Part shown: positions 43,566 through 52,519 of the stretch, piece after piece
Position numbering within the stretch: position 1 is the first letter of the stretch
Layout of the letters: the number at the start of each line of letters is the position of its first letter
NCBI GenBank assembly: GCA_023460515.1
Contig: JAEWPS010000038.1
Coordinates: forward strand, 313,019 to 377,018
Length of the DNA stretch: 64,000 nt
Direction of reading: 5' to 3'
Source: Bacillota bacterium
Lineage (GTDB): Bacteria > Bacillota > Clostridia > TANB77 > CAG-465
The notes under the pieces: generated by a model
Databases searched by the model: none
Told to the model about the DNA's origin: nothing
Seen by the model: the letters and a program-made list of their open reading frames with translations, nothing else
Made by a program: the position numbers and the translations under genes

Positions 43566-45041
43566 TTATTTTATTCCAAGCATTCTTTTAGCTAGTTTTA
43601 AATCTGATTCATATGGAACAAAAGTACCTTTTACTTTTTGATAATCTTCTTCACCTTTAGCTAGTAAAACTATAACATCGCCTACTTTGGCATTTTTTAT
43701 CGCTTTTTCAACTGCTTCAGTTCTATCTTCAATTACTTCATACGCTGTTTCTTTTCTTATATATGTAGATATATCCCTACATATATCTTGAATAGTCTCA
43801 AATTGAGGATCTTCAGCAGTTAAGTATATATAGTCTGAATTGTTTCCCACAATTGTTCCAAAGTCTTGACGCCTCTTATATGCTTTACCTCCAGGACCAC
43901 CACCTAATGATACAACTCTTCTTCCTGGATAATCTAATTTTATAGATTCATATAACTTAGTAAAGCTTAATTTATTATGTGCATAGTCTACTATTACTGT
44001 TATTCCGTTATTATTAAATACGTTCATTCTACCTTGAACTTCAGTTTTCAGTAGACCTTTTCTAATACTTTCATCATCTACACCCAAAGTTTTTGCCATA
44101 GTAATTGCAGCTACTGCATTTTCTATATTAAATCTTCCTTGCATAGTTATTTTAAAATTATTTGAATAACCTAATTTATCATTCTTAATATCAAAAGAAA
44201 AACCAGGTTCTTCTTTTTTTATATTAGTGTAATAATAATCTGCAGTATTATCTGATCCATATAAGGTTACATTTTTACCTTTACATTCGTTCATAACTAC
44301 TTTAAATTGATCTGTATCAGCATTTATAACTAGATTATCACAATTTTTCAAAAGTTCCAACTTACAATTAAAGTAATCTTCAAAATTAGGATGCTCCGCA
44401 TCACTAATATGATCTTCAGATATATTTAAAAACATACCATTATTAAAATGTACACCATAAACTCTATCTGTTTTATATGCTTGAGAAGTTACTTCCATTG
44501 TTAAATATTTTATATTACTAGAAACAGTTTCATAAAAAAACTTTTGTAAATCTAACGGTTCCGGTGTAGTAAGATGTGACTCTTCTTCTCTTACGCCTGT
44601 ATACGTTTCAACAGTAGATATAACGGCTGTTTTAGAATTAACATATTCATTTAATATATTTCTTAAGAAATATGTAACTGTTGTTTTTCCTTTTGTTCCA
44701 GTTATTCCAATAGTTTCTAATTTATTAAAAGAACGATTATAAAATTCAAGTGCAATAGAGGCCATAGCTCTTCTTATATCACTTACTATAAAATATGAAA
44801 CGTTAGGTATATCATATTTTACTTCTGAAATATATATATTAGCTCCCTTTTCTATTGCTTGCATTAAATATTCTTGCTTGTAGTTTTTTCCTTTACAAAA
44901 AAACAAAGTATTTTCTTTTATATCTCTTGAATCATAAGATATATAATTAATTTTACTAGCGCTTACTTGTTTACTTTCCAGAAGTATGCCTTCTTCTTTT
45001 AATATTTCAAATACTTTAGAAAATTTCATTTCTAAATCCAT
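43566..45041 (-). CDS. MurE-like UDP-MurNAc peptide ligase with atypical specificity motif
   Basis: Mur ligase, about 491 residues, three domains. ATP site GITGTKGKTT (about 113-122), HLTTPEPLDLQ, NISEDHISD, and a C-terminal domain. MurE enzymes that add diaminopimelate carry DNPR and lysine types DNPx; here the equivalent stretch reads TAEDPQFET, so the amino acid (or substrate) differs. Start ATG at 45041 is preferred over 45050, which touches GGGAG; it begins one base after the arginase-like gene's stop. May be a MurE paralogue rather than the housekeeping enzyme. Confidence 0.82.
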   Translation of the reverse strand: MDLEMKFSKVFEILKEEGILLESKQVSASKINYISYDSRDIKENTLFFCKGKNYKQEYLMQAIEKGANIYISEVKYDIPNVSYFIVSDIRRAMASIALEFYNRSFNKLETIGITGTKGKTTVTYFLRNILNEYVNSKTAVISTVETYTGVREEESHLTTPEPLDLQKFFYETVSSNIKYLTMEVTSQAYKTDRVYGVHFNNGMFLNISEDHISDAEHPNFEDYFNCKLELLKNCDNLVINADTDQFKVVMNECKGKNVTLYGSDNTADYYYTNIKKEEPGFSFDIKNDKLGYSNNFKITMQGRFNIENAVAAITMAKTLGVDDESIRKGLLKTEVQGRMNVFNNNGITVIVDYAHNKLSFTKLYESIKLDYPGRRVVSLGGGPGGKAYKRRQDFGTIVGNNSDYIYLTAEDPQFETIQDICRDISTYIRKETAYEVIEDRTEAVEKAIKNAKVGDVIVLLAKGEEDYQKVKGTFVPYESDLKLAKRMLGIK

Positions 45042-45042
45042 A

Positions 45043-45999
45043 TTATTCATCTCCCTTATTTAAACCAATAGCTAAAAAATTATATAGAATTTCCCATGCT
45101 ATAAAGCTAGTAATTCCACTTGCATCTTGCAGCGGATTAAGTTCTACTTCATCAAAACCTACAACATTAATTTCTTTAAGTCCACGTATTACATCCAAAA
45201 CTTTCATTATTTTTAGACCGTTATATTTTGGTGTTCCAACACCTTCGCTATACGCAGCTTCTAAAGAATCCATATCGAATGTAACATATACACCATCACA
45301 ATCAGCAAATTTTTCTTTTAAAAACTCTAATACCTTACTACTTTCTTGATTATTAAATTCATTTGATGTTATTACAGTTATTCCTTGTTCAACACTGAAA
45401 TCATGCCATACTCTATTTACTATACCACGAAGTCCAATGGTTACCATATTATGTCCATCCAAATGACCTTCTGTTATTAATTTAGTGAATTGATTAGAAT
45501 GACATATTCTTGGTAAAAATTCTGTATCTGGTTCAGTATCGTTATGTGCATCAAATTGTAACAAACCTAATTTTTTATAATTACCACCTTTTTTTACTCC
45601 TATATATCCGCCATATGTTATAGAGTGATCTCCACCTATCATAACAGGAAAAGTTTTTTCTCTCATAATAGCAGCTACTCTAATTAATTCTTGTAATGTT
45701 TCTTCTTGATTTCCTTGTCTTACATTTAAATCTCCTAAATCACATACGTCTAATTTATTTGTTTTAACATATCTTCTATTATCATAATCATAACATTCCA
45801 TACCATCAATTCTTTTCCACATAGAATGCTCTCTTACAGCTCTAGGTGCATATTGCATACCTAATCTATATGATGCTCCCATTTCGTCAGGAACTCCTAA
45901 AACAGATACTTCGTATTTATCTATTTGGTTTAGCGATACATGCTCACTTCCTACAAATGTAGCTATTCCAAAATGTTTTAATTCTTCTCTTTCTTTCAC
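45043..45999 (-). CDS. Arginase/agmatinase superfamily (ureohydrolase-fold) protein
   Basis: 318 residues. Metal motifs GGDHSITYGG, FDAHNDTEP and TFDMDSLEAAY correspond to GGDHS, DAHxD and DxDxxDP of arginases, but the last has Leu-Glu-Ala instead of x-D-P. GTPKYNGL matches the GTPxxGG strand. Hydrolysis of a guanidino compound (arginine, agmatine or another) to urea plus amine is inferred. GTG start after GAGG; promoter 46025-46053. Coupled to the MurE-like ligase, which suggests the product feeds that enzyme. Confidence 0.8.
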   Translation of the reverse strand: MKEREELKHFGIATFVGSEHVSLNQIDKYEVSVLGVPDEMGASYRLGMQYAPRAVREHSMWKRIDGMECYDYDNRRYVKTNKLDVCDLGDLNVRQGNQEETLQELIRVAAIMREKTFPVMIGGDHSITYGGYIGVKKGGNYKKLGLLQFDAHNDTEPDTEFLPRICHSNQFTKLITEGHLDGHNMVTIGLRGIVNRVWHDFSVEQGITVITSNEFNNQESSKVLEFLKEKFADCDGVYVTFDMDSLEAAYSEGVGTPKYNGLKIMKVLDVIRGLKEINVVGFDEVELNPLQDASGITSFIAWEILYNFLAIGLNKGDE

Positions 46000-46024
46000 A
46001 ATTGTTACCTCATTTCCTCATAGT

Positions 46025-46053
46025 ATTATATCATATATTAAAATGGTATTCAA
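46025..46053 (-). promoter_or_regulatory. Promoter of the arginase-MurE-like operon
   Basis: Minus strand TTGAAT (46053-46048), 17 bases, TATAAT (46030-46025). Confidence 0.65.
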
Positions 46054-46133
46054 TAAAAATAATAAACTTTTTACATTTAAATATATGCAGTAAATAATTG
46101 TGTTCATATAGATTTTTATAAGCACAAAAAGAT

Positions 46134-46161
46134 AAAAAGGCGTTTACAAAATCACCTTTTT
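46134..46161 (-). terminator. Terminator of the beta-propeller gene
   Basis: AAAAAGG (46134-46140) pairs with CCTTTTT (46155-46161) with an extra inner G-C; a T-rich segment follows on the minus strand. Confidence 0.6.
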
Positions 46162-46173
46162 ACCTTAATTTTA

Positions 46174-48054
46174 TTATTTTAGATTTAGACTATAAAGTTC
46201 CTTTAAAGAATTTAAATCATTTGCTTTAATTTTACTTTCAGAAACAGTATAAAGAATATCATTTATATATATGCCTCTTTTAATATTATTTAAATAATCA
46301 TATGAGTAATTTTTATTTTTTTCATCATAATGTGTTATTCTACCTTTTTCTGTGAAACCATTTTTTAAGTCTATATTATATACTATTAATCCTTGGAAAC
46401 GATTTGTTGAGTTAGGTAATAAAACTTCACTTCTTGTATCACCTGTTTGTATAGAGACATCACTACCATATACATCTATTGGAAAGGCTAATAGATTTTT
46501 TTCTTTTGAAAACAGGAATGATTTATGATTATATAAAACATCTGAATATGTGTTTTTATTTCCAATCTTCATTGAAAATTGTTGAACAGGATTATTTACA
46601 TCTGTAACATCAAATATAGCCATCTTCATACCATTTATAATATATCTTGTATTTATTATCTTACCAGTTTTATCCTTATCATATACTTCTGTTGTATCTT
46701 GACCAATTCCTATTATATGATTTTCATCATATTCATGTAAATATGAACTATATCCAGGTATTTTCAATTCACCTAATATCTTAGGATTTATGGGGTCTTT
46801 CAAATCTATTACAAATAATGGATCAACTGTTTTAAATGTGACAACATATGCTCTATCTTTAATAAATCTAGTTGAATATATTTTTTCACCTTGTGCAATT
46901 CCAGTTATCTTTCCAATTACATTCATATTTTTATCTAATACATATAAGGAATTATCTTTACTATTATTTAATGTAACTCTAAAATATCCGTTATATTCAT
47001 CCATTGAAAATTGATTAAGTGTAGTACCTTTGAGCTCAGCTCTAGCTATAAACTCAATTTTATCATTCTTTATACTAAACTTGTATATACTAGTTGAAGA
47101 CATATATTCATCATCCCTAATAAACGTTCTATTATTAATTCCAGTTATCGCGGTAATATATAAATTTTCTAATGACATATATACATTCTGTGCAGAGGAT
47201 AAATAAGAAGTAACATCTGCATTAATTGAAGCATTTGAAAGATCAATTACACCAATCATTGTATATGTACTACAATTAGTACCTGGAAAATAAAATATTT
47301 TATCATAATCTATAATTTTCTCTACATTGTCTATTTTATACATTGGTCTAATATCTACAGATTCATTATTTACTACATACTTATTAGTGATTACATATAC
47401 AGAATTCCCTACTTTCCTTGAAGTCAAATAATTTCCATCCATTTCTACAGTCTTAAGTTTTACTACATTTTTTACGTCAGATATGTCATAAACATTTACT
47501 ATAGTAACGTTTGAATTATAATAGGGCATTATACTTCTCATATCTTTTGTCCCATCATATGTATTATATTCAACTTTTCTACATATCACAGTTAGATGTT
47601 TACCATCTAGCATCATTTCAATTGGATTTACTTTTTCATCTTTGAATAGAGTAGTTACAATATTATTTCCTTCTACGGTAGTATCAGTAATCAGCAATCT
47701 ATTTTGAGATATGCTATAAATATATTTACCATCAGTTTTAACTAAATCTGCCTCATCAACACCTTGAACTTGTATATTTGTATTTGAATAATCTGTATTT
47801 GGGGCAGTTGGTGACATTATTGCTTTACCAAATTCTGCTGAATTTGCTAAATCATCTGTCATGTAATATTGGTTATATTTATTTAGCAAAGAAATAAGTT
47901 TTTCTTTTGTATTTACAACTGGTAATTTCCCTGCGTTTACTTCTTCGTTACCTATTTCAGTGATATTATAATTTAACTGCACTACAACAAATAATGAGAC
48001 AATTAATATAATAAATATAATACTAATCATAATAATTGATAATCTTTTTTTCAC
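46174..48054 (-). CDS. Secreted beta-propeller domain protein
   Basis: About 626 residues: an N-terminal membrane helix (about 6-26), a short linker, then the QVQGVDEADLVKTDGKYIY motif that opens the Beta_propel (PF09826-type) domain, with repeated strands to the end. Found in Firmicutes and Archaea, function unknown, extracellular. GTG at 48054 (SD GAGGAGGA) is the start; a TTG at 48081 is excluded because it lies next to the -10 of the promoter. Confidence 0.82.
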   Translation of the reverse strand: MKKRLSIIMISIIFIILIVSLFVVVQLNYNITEIGNEEVNAGKLPVVNTKEKLISLLNKYNQYYMTDDLANSAEFGKAIMSPTAPNTDYSNTNIQVQGVDEADLVKTDGKYIYSISQNRLLITDTTVEGNNIVTTLFKDEKVNPIEMMLDGKHLTVICRKVEYNTYDGTKDMRSIMPYYNSNVTIVNVYDISDVKNVVKLKTVEMDGNYLTSRKVGNSVYVITNKYVVNNESVDIRPMYKIDNVEKIIDYDKIFYFPGTNCSTYTMIGVIDLSNASINADVTSYLSSAQNVYMSLENLYITAITGINNRTFIRDDEYMSSTSIYKFSIKNDKIEFIARAELKGTTLNQFSMDEYNGYFRVTLNNSKDNSLYVLDKNMNVIGKITGIAQGEKIYSTRFIKDRAYVVTFKTVDPLFVIDLKDPINPKILGELKIPGYSSYLHEYDENHIIGIGQDTTEVYDKDKTGKIINTRYIINGMKMAIFDVTDVNNPVQQFSMKIGNKNTYSDVLYNHKSFLFSKEKNLLAFPIDVYGSDVSIQTGDTRSEVLLPNSTNRFQGLIVYNIDLKNGFTEKGRITHYDEKNKNYSYDYLNNIKRGIYINDILYTVSESKIKANDLNSLKELYSLNLK

Positions 48055-48082
48055 TAAAATCTCCTCCTCTATATATACCAAT

Positions 48083-48111
48083 ATTTTACAATGTTTTTAC
48101 AAATAAGTCAA
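48083..48111 (-). promoter_or_regulatory. Promoter of the beta-propeller gene
   Basis: Minus strand TTGACT (48111-48106), 17 bases, TAAAAT (48088-48083). Confidence 0.65.
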
Positions 48112-48165
48112 CACCATTTCTTAACATTTTTATACTATATATAAATTTACTTATTTCATAACAAA

Positions 48166-48202
48166 AAATGTTAATATGAACAGTTTGAACATATTAACAT
48201 TT
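48166..48202 (-). terminator. Terminator of the 142-residue gene
   Basis: Perfect 13-base arms AAATGTTAATATG (48166-48178) and CATATTAACATTT (48190-48202), then TTTTG on the minus strand. Confidence 0.85.
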
Positions 48203-48227
48203 ATATTTATTATTTTATAATTTAATT

Positions 48228-48656
48228 TTATAAATATGGTTTTAAAGCTTCGATATTATCTTGCTCTATTTTAAGTAATCGACTTGCCAAATCCTTTGTA
48301 GTATTATCAACATTATGGTACCTATTTAAATTTTTAGTTATTTCTGTTATCCCCATATTACTCCCTTGCATCATCATTTCTGCTATATGTGAAGATGTGT
48401 CATCTTTTAATGTATCCATCTTAATCTTAAAATATGACATTATTTTAGGCATAGCATCAATACTTTTAGGTAATTTACCAGCAGAATTTAGTAAAGTATC
48501 ACATTTGTCTACAATATACTCATAATCTTTTAATTGCTCTTTTAGTATATCCCTAAATTCTAAATCTTTCACCTCTTTTAATATTTGGTCTATTGTAGTT
48601 TTGCCCATCTCTGCATTTTGATAAATATAATTCAACATTTCTGTATTTTCATCCAT
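48228..48656 (-). CDS. Helical (ferritin-like bundle?) protein of unknown function
   Basis: 142 residues, predicted all-helical, soluble, Met-rich in one segment (SSHIAEMMMQGSNMG). The pattern of four amphipathic helices with Glu/His near MLNYIYQNAEMG resembles ferritin-like or DUF2383-type bundles, but no clear metal motif can be read. It follows the flavin reductase gene after a terminator whose 3' arm contains this gene's ribosome site. Confidence 0.6.
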   Translation of the reverse strand: MDENTEMLNYIYQNAEMGKTTIDQILKEVKDLEFRDILKEQLKDYEYIVDKCDTLLNSAGKLPKSIDAMPKIMSYFKIKMDTLKDDTSSHIAEMMMQGSNMGITEITKNLNRYHNVDNTTKDLASRLLKIEQDNIEALKPYL

Positions 48657-48661
48657 AAAAA

Positions 48662-48700
48662 AACACCTCTAAAACTATTATTTACTATTTTAGAGATGTT
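48662..48700 (-). terminator. Terminator of the flavin reductase gene, overlapping the next ribosome site
   Basis: CTCTAAAA (48667-48674) pairs with TTTTAGAG (48688-48695), extended by AACA/TGTT outside one mismatch, followed by a 7-base T-run on the minus strand and then the next gene's ATG. The AGAGGTG ribosome site is in the 3' arm. Confidence 0.8.
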
Positions 48701-48707
48701 ATACAAA

Positions 48708-49265
48708 TTATTTTTTTACTGAAAAACCGAACTTTCCTAATTTTCTTCCTAAAGCATAATATTGTCCATGAGAATATGCAATTATTTTACATTTATCCAT
48801 ATCAAATTTATTAGTTCCATCCATATATTTTTCATCTACATTTACTGCAACAATCTCAGCTAAAAACATATCATGACTACCCATCTCTTTTATCTCAATT
48901 ACTTTACATTCTATTGAAACTGGGCTTTCTTTAATCATAGGGCATTTAACAATGGTACTTTCTTCTTTTGTTAAATTTAGTTCTTTAAATTTATCTAAAT
49001 TTCTACCAGATTTTACTCCTACATAATCTGTAGCATATGCTAAATCTTCCGTTGTTAAATTAATGCAAAACTCTTTATTTTCTTTTATTATATTATGTGA
49101 ATATCTCTCTTTTCTAATAGATACATATGTAGTTGCCGGATCTGATGATACTATCCCAGTCCATGCAACTGTTAAGATATTTGAATTATCCATATCTCCA
49201 CATGTTACCATGACAGCAGGTAATGGATACAAAAATGTACCAGGTTTAAATGAAATTCTTCCCAT
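48708..49265 (-). CDS. Flavin reductase-like (FMN-binding) protein
   Basis: 185 residues, split-barrel flavin reductase domain. Early PLPAVMVTCGDMDNSNILTVAWTGIVSSDP with PPATTYVSIRKE-type continuation and FCINLTTEDLAYATDYVG are the usual motifs. Probably an FMN-dependent oxidoreductase of unknown partner; a DNA-binding role is not expected. Stands as a single gene. Confidence 0.85.
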   Translation of the reverse strand: MGRISFKPGTFLYPLPAVMVTCGDMDNSNILTVAWTGIVSSDPATTYVSIRKERYSHNIIKENKEFCINLTTEDLAYATDYVGVKSGRNLDKFKELNLTKEESTIVKCPMIKESPVSIECKVIEIKEMGSHDMFLAEIVAVNVDEKYMDGTNKFDMDKCKIIAYSHGQYYALGRKLGKFGFSVKK

Positions 49266-49361
49266 AAAATTCTCCTTCTAAATTAATAATTATACTATTT
49301 GAACATTTCAAATTAAATATATTATCTAATATAACATATGTACTTTTAGTTAATTTAATAA

Positions 49362-50402
49362 CTATTTTTTCTTCTTCTTTAACTTCTTCTTTATATTTTG
49401 AATACTTGGAATAACTTTAGTATAACTAAAATATATTAATGGTTTATATACTTTATCTATTTCACCAATATATTCTGTAACACCTTCTTGCTTACAAAAA
49501 CCGGATTTAAATTTATATAGACCATTCTCATTTGTGAATTCAAAAACACCACCAAAATCATAATTATTACATTTGTTTTCCAATCCCCATTTAATCATTT
49601 CCCATTGCATTAAATAATTTGGCATTAAATTTCTCTTTTCATTACTACTAGCACCATATATATAAAACATTTTTCCACCGTAATTCAAAGCAATCGCACT
49701 AGATAAACTTTCTCCCTCATGATCTGCTATATATATTCTAAGCTCGTCCTCATTATATGCATCAAGCATTCTTTCAAAATATTCATAAGGCCTACATCCA
49801 ATTCTATCTCTGATTGTAGTTGTTTTATATAACTCATAAAATATTCTCAAATCTGATTTATCTCTAGAATATCTTATATTTACACCTTTTTTAGTTGCAA
49901 CCTTTATATTATATCTTGTTTTTTCACTGAAATTTTTTAATAATTCTTCTTCTGTTTTATTAGCAATATCTAGTATCATATTATGTCTTGGTTGAATTAC
50001 GCTATGACCTTCTAGTACATTAAAACTATTTTTTAAATATAGTTTCTTTATTTCCTCATTACTTTTAAATTCAGGATCAAATTTAAGAACAAAAGCATTA
50101 TATTTTTTAGCAATTACATCAGCCTCTTTAACTAATTTTTTAACTAATTCAATATTTGTTATATCACATACAGGGCCTCTTGTTGCATACATCATGTATG
50201 AATTAAATATAGGCACTTTGTTCAAAAATATTGTCATAGTAGCTATTATTTGTCCATCTTCTTCTAAATATATAGCTTCTTGTATCCAATTTGATTTAAC
50301 TTTCCCCCATCTTAAATCTTGCATCGCACTTGCATTATTATCCTTTAAAAATTTATTATACTTTGCTACTTGTCTATTATCTTTTCTATCCAAAACAGGC
50401 AA
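49362..50402 (-). CDS. FemA/FemB-family peptidyltransferase
   Basis: About 346 residues, two GNAT-like lobes without the coiled arm of FemA, so closer to FemX. FDPEF, TRYNIKVATKKGVNIRYS and the closing YDFGGVFEFTNENGLYKFKSGF motif are typical. It adds amino acids from aminoacyl-tRNA to the lipid II stem, making cross-bridges. No ATG is available: TTG at 50402 fits the GGGAG site (9 bases) better than TTG at 50411. Ends the cysS operon, downstream by 17 bases. Confidence 0.85.
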   Translation of the reverse strand: MPVLDRKDNRQVAKYNKFLKDNNASAMQDLRWGKVKSNWIQEAIYLEEDGQIIATMTIFLNKVPIFNSYMMYATRGPVCDITNIELVKKLVKEADVIAKKYNAFVLKFDPEFKSNEEIKKLYLKNSFNVLEGHSVIQPRHNMILDIANKTEEELLKNFSEKTRYNIKVATKKGVNIRYSRDKSDLRIFYELYKTTTIRDRIGCRPYEYFERMLDAYNEDELRIYIADHEGESLSSAIALNYGGKMFYIYGASSNEKRNLMPNYLMQWEMIKWGLENKCNNYDFGGVFEFTNENGLYKFKSGFCKQEGVTEYIGEIDKVYKPLIYFSYTKVIPSIQNIKKKLKKKKK

Positions 50403-50418
50403 ACAAATCAACTCCCAC

Positions 50419-51792
50419 CTATATTTTATCTATTTTTTGTCCTTCTTTTGTATCAAGAACCTTATATCCCATATCATATAATTTGTCTCTTAAAATATCT
50501 GACAATGTAAAATTTTTACTTTCTCTAGCTCTCTTTCTTTCCTCCACAATTTCAAGTACTTGTGATGGTATTTCTAATTCATCTATTTGTTCTACTTTAT
50601 TAATGTTAAGAGAAAGCACCTCATCAAATTCTAATAATAATTTAGCATATTCTTTAGATTTATTACTTCTTAAAACTTCCCATACTACCGCCATAGCCAT
50701 AGGCATATTTAAATCATCATTTATTGCTTCAACAAATTTTTCTTTGAATTTATTTATATCATTAGCCACTTCACTTCCATTTAAATGCTCTTGATATAAT
50801 TTTCTAATATTTAAAAGTGAATTATTGGCAGATTCTATTGCATCCCAAGTAAAATTAAGTTTATTTCTATAATGTGAAGTATACGCTAAATATCTATAAG
50901 CAATAGGCTCAAATCCTTTATTTTCTATATCATCTATAGTATATACATTTCCTAAACTTTTTGACATTTTTCCGCCATCAATAAGCAAAAATTCTGAATG
51001 CATCCAATATTTAGCTGGATTTTTGCCAGTTGCACCTCTTGATTGAGCTATCTCATTTTCATGATGTATTTGAATATGATCAACTCCGCCTGTATGAATA
51101 TCAAAAACTTCACCTAGATATTTTCTACTCATAGCACTACATTCAATATGCCAACCCGGATAACACATTCCCCATTTACTATTCCATTTCATAATATGTT
51201 CCTGTGGTGCCTTTATCCATAAAGCAAAATCTAGAGGACTTTTCTTTTCATCATCTACCTCAACCCTTGCACCAGCCTTTTGATCTTTCAAATTAACTTT
51301 AGAAAGTTCTCCATATGTTGATAATTTATCAGTATCAAAATATACACCTTTACTTGTCTCATATCCATAGCCATTTCCAACTATGTCTTTTACATATTCT
51401 TCCATTTCTTTTATGTGATCAGTTGCCTTTGCAATGTGTTCCGGTCTTTCTATATTTAATTTCTCAATATCTTTCAAAAAAACCTCTGTATACATATTTG
51501 CAATATCTTCAGGTTTCATATGTTTTTCTCTTGATGCTTTAAGCATTTTATCTTCACCTTCATCAGCATCAGACGTCATATGTCCAACATCAGTTATATT
51601 CATTACATGTAATAATTTATATCCATTATATTTTAATACTTTTCTTAAAGTATCCATAAAAATATATGCTCTTAAATTTCCTATATGTGCATAATTATAT
51701 ACAGTTGGTCCGCATGTATACATTCTAACTGTATCACCAACTATTTTAAACTCTTCTTTTTCTCTACTATACGTATTATATACTTTTAACAT
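50419..51792 (-). CDS. cysS: Cysteinyl-tRNA synthetase
   Basis: Class I synthetase, about 457 residues. CGPTVYNYAHIGNLR (HIGH region with a zinc Cys), the zinc-binding GWHIECSAMS, and KMSKS in GGKMSKSLGN are present. Start ATG at 51792, with AAGGGTG upstream. Followed closely by the FemAB gene. No T-box leader fits in the 130-base upstream gap. Confidence 0.97.
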   Translation of the reverse strand: MLKVYNTYSREKEEFKIVGDTVRMYTCGPTVYNYAHIGNLRAYIFMDTLRKVLKYNGYKLLHVMNITDVGHMTSDADEGEDKMLKASREKHMKPEDIANMYTEVFLKDIEKLNIERPEHIAKATDHIKEMEEYVKDIVGNGYGYETSKGVYFDTDKLSTYGELSKVNLKDQKAGARVEVDDEKKSPLDFALWIKAPQEHIMKWNSKWGMCYPGWHIECSAMSRKYLGEVFDIHTGGVDHIQIHHENEIAQSRGATGKNPAKYWMHSEFLLIDGGKMSKSLGNVYTIDDIENKGFEPIAYRYLAYTSHYRNKLNFTWDAIESANNSLLNIRKLYQEHLNGSEVANDINKFKEKFVEAINDDLNMPMAMAVVWEVLRSNKSKEYAKLLLEFDEVLSLNINKVEQIDELEIPSQVLEIVEERKRARESKNFTLSDILRDKLYDMGYKVLDTKEGQKIDKI

Positions 51793-51821
51793 AATTATCA
51801 CCCTTATTCAAATATACATAT

Positions 51822-51850
51822 ATTATATAATATTTAGAACGTTATTTCAA
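51822..51850 (-). promoter_or_regulatory. Promoter of the cysS-femAB operon
   Basis: Minus strand TTGAAA (51850-51845), 17 bases, TATAAT (51827-51822). Confidence 0.65.
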
Positions 51851-51884
51851 GGATTTACTAGTATTTTATACTATAAGCTAAAAA

Positions 51885-51914
51885 ACACCACAAAAATAAT
51901 TGTGATGTTTTATA
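51885..51914 (-). terminator. Terminator of the 161-residue orphan
   Basis: AAAACACCACAA pairs with TTGTGATGTTTT (one mismatch) around AAATAA, just past the stop codon of the orphan. Confidence 0.75.
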
Positions 51915-51924
51915 AAAAATAACA

Positions 51925-52410
51925 TTATTGACAACGCATAGATGCTCTTTTCCTAGTCCTGTGGCTCAATACTCTAACACCTTTATAACAAGTATCACCC
52001 GAATTATTCTCTTTATAATCCGTAACCATCTTCCAAATATTTTGCAGATAGGAAGACTGGCTAATTATCTTCATACAAAGTTCATATTTTAGATTTAGTG
52101 ATTCTCTAGATGTCCTAACATTCTTAACTTGATAATTCAAATACTCATCTTTAGGAATACCCGAATATATCACACAGTAACATTCGTGTATTATAGGTAG
52201 ATTATTAGCTTCTGCCAAAATATCAACAAACTTAAACCTAATTTCATCTTCGTTGATAGAAAAGACATACTCTAAAACCCTCCGCTCCAAAGATTCTATC
52301 TTTGGTATATCATACCGATACAAAATACTAATGAGCTCTTCTTTGTTGCTTCTTCCAGCTTTTTTCAAATCCGTGATAATGTTGATAAAGTTAAGTTCTC
52401 TTTTTGCCAT
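51925..52410 (-). CDS. Orphan basic protein of unknown function, foreign-looking composition
   Basis: 161 residues, soluble, mostly helical with a very basic C-terminal tail (VLSHRTRKRASMRCQ). No family recognised. G+C is higher than the neighbours (62 of 180 bases in three sampled 60-base blocks), with CCG, TCC and ACC codons. Own consensus promoter, SD GGAG and terminator. It lies between cysS-femAB and the spoIIIA operon, a likely insertion. Confidence 0.6.
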   Translation of the reverse strand: MAKRELNFINIITDLKKAGRSNKEELISILYRYDIPKIESLERRVLEYVFSINEDEIRFKFVDILAEANNLPIIHECYCVIYSGIPKDEYLNYQVKNVRTSRESLNLKYELCMKIISQSSYLQNIWKMVTDYKENNSGDTCYKGVRVLSHRTRKRASMRCQ

Positions 52411-52435
52411 GCTGTGATTCTCCTTTTTTTTGCGA

Positions 52436-52455
52436 TTAGTTAAAATTTCAACTAA
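52436..52455 (-). promoter_or_regulatory. Inverted repeat in the leader of the orphan gene
   Basis: TTAGTT (52436-52441), 8 bases, AACTAA (52450-52455), between promoter and ribosome site. A possible operator for autoregulation; speculative. Confidence 0.35.
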
Positions 52456-52478
52456 AATAATTTATTACCCCTATATCT

Positions 52479-52507
52479 AGTATACACCATTTTAATTGAT
52501 TTGTCAA
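52479..52507 (-). promoter_or_regulatory. Promoter of the orphan gene
   Basis: Minus strand TTGACA (52507-52502), 17 bases, TATACT (52484-52479), only 13 bases after the spoIIIAH stop. Confidence 0.75.
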
Positions 52508-52519
52508 CATTTTATTTTA

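Noticed and set aside
51925..52410. Toxin-antitoxin unit at the orphan gene
   Set aside because: Single gene with no partner reading frame in the gap or the opposite strand; no toxin motif.
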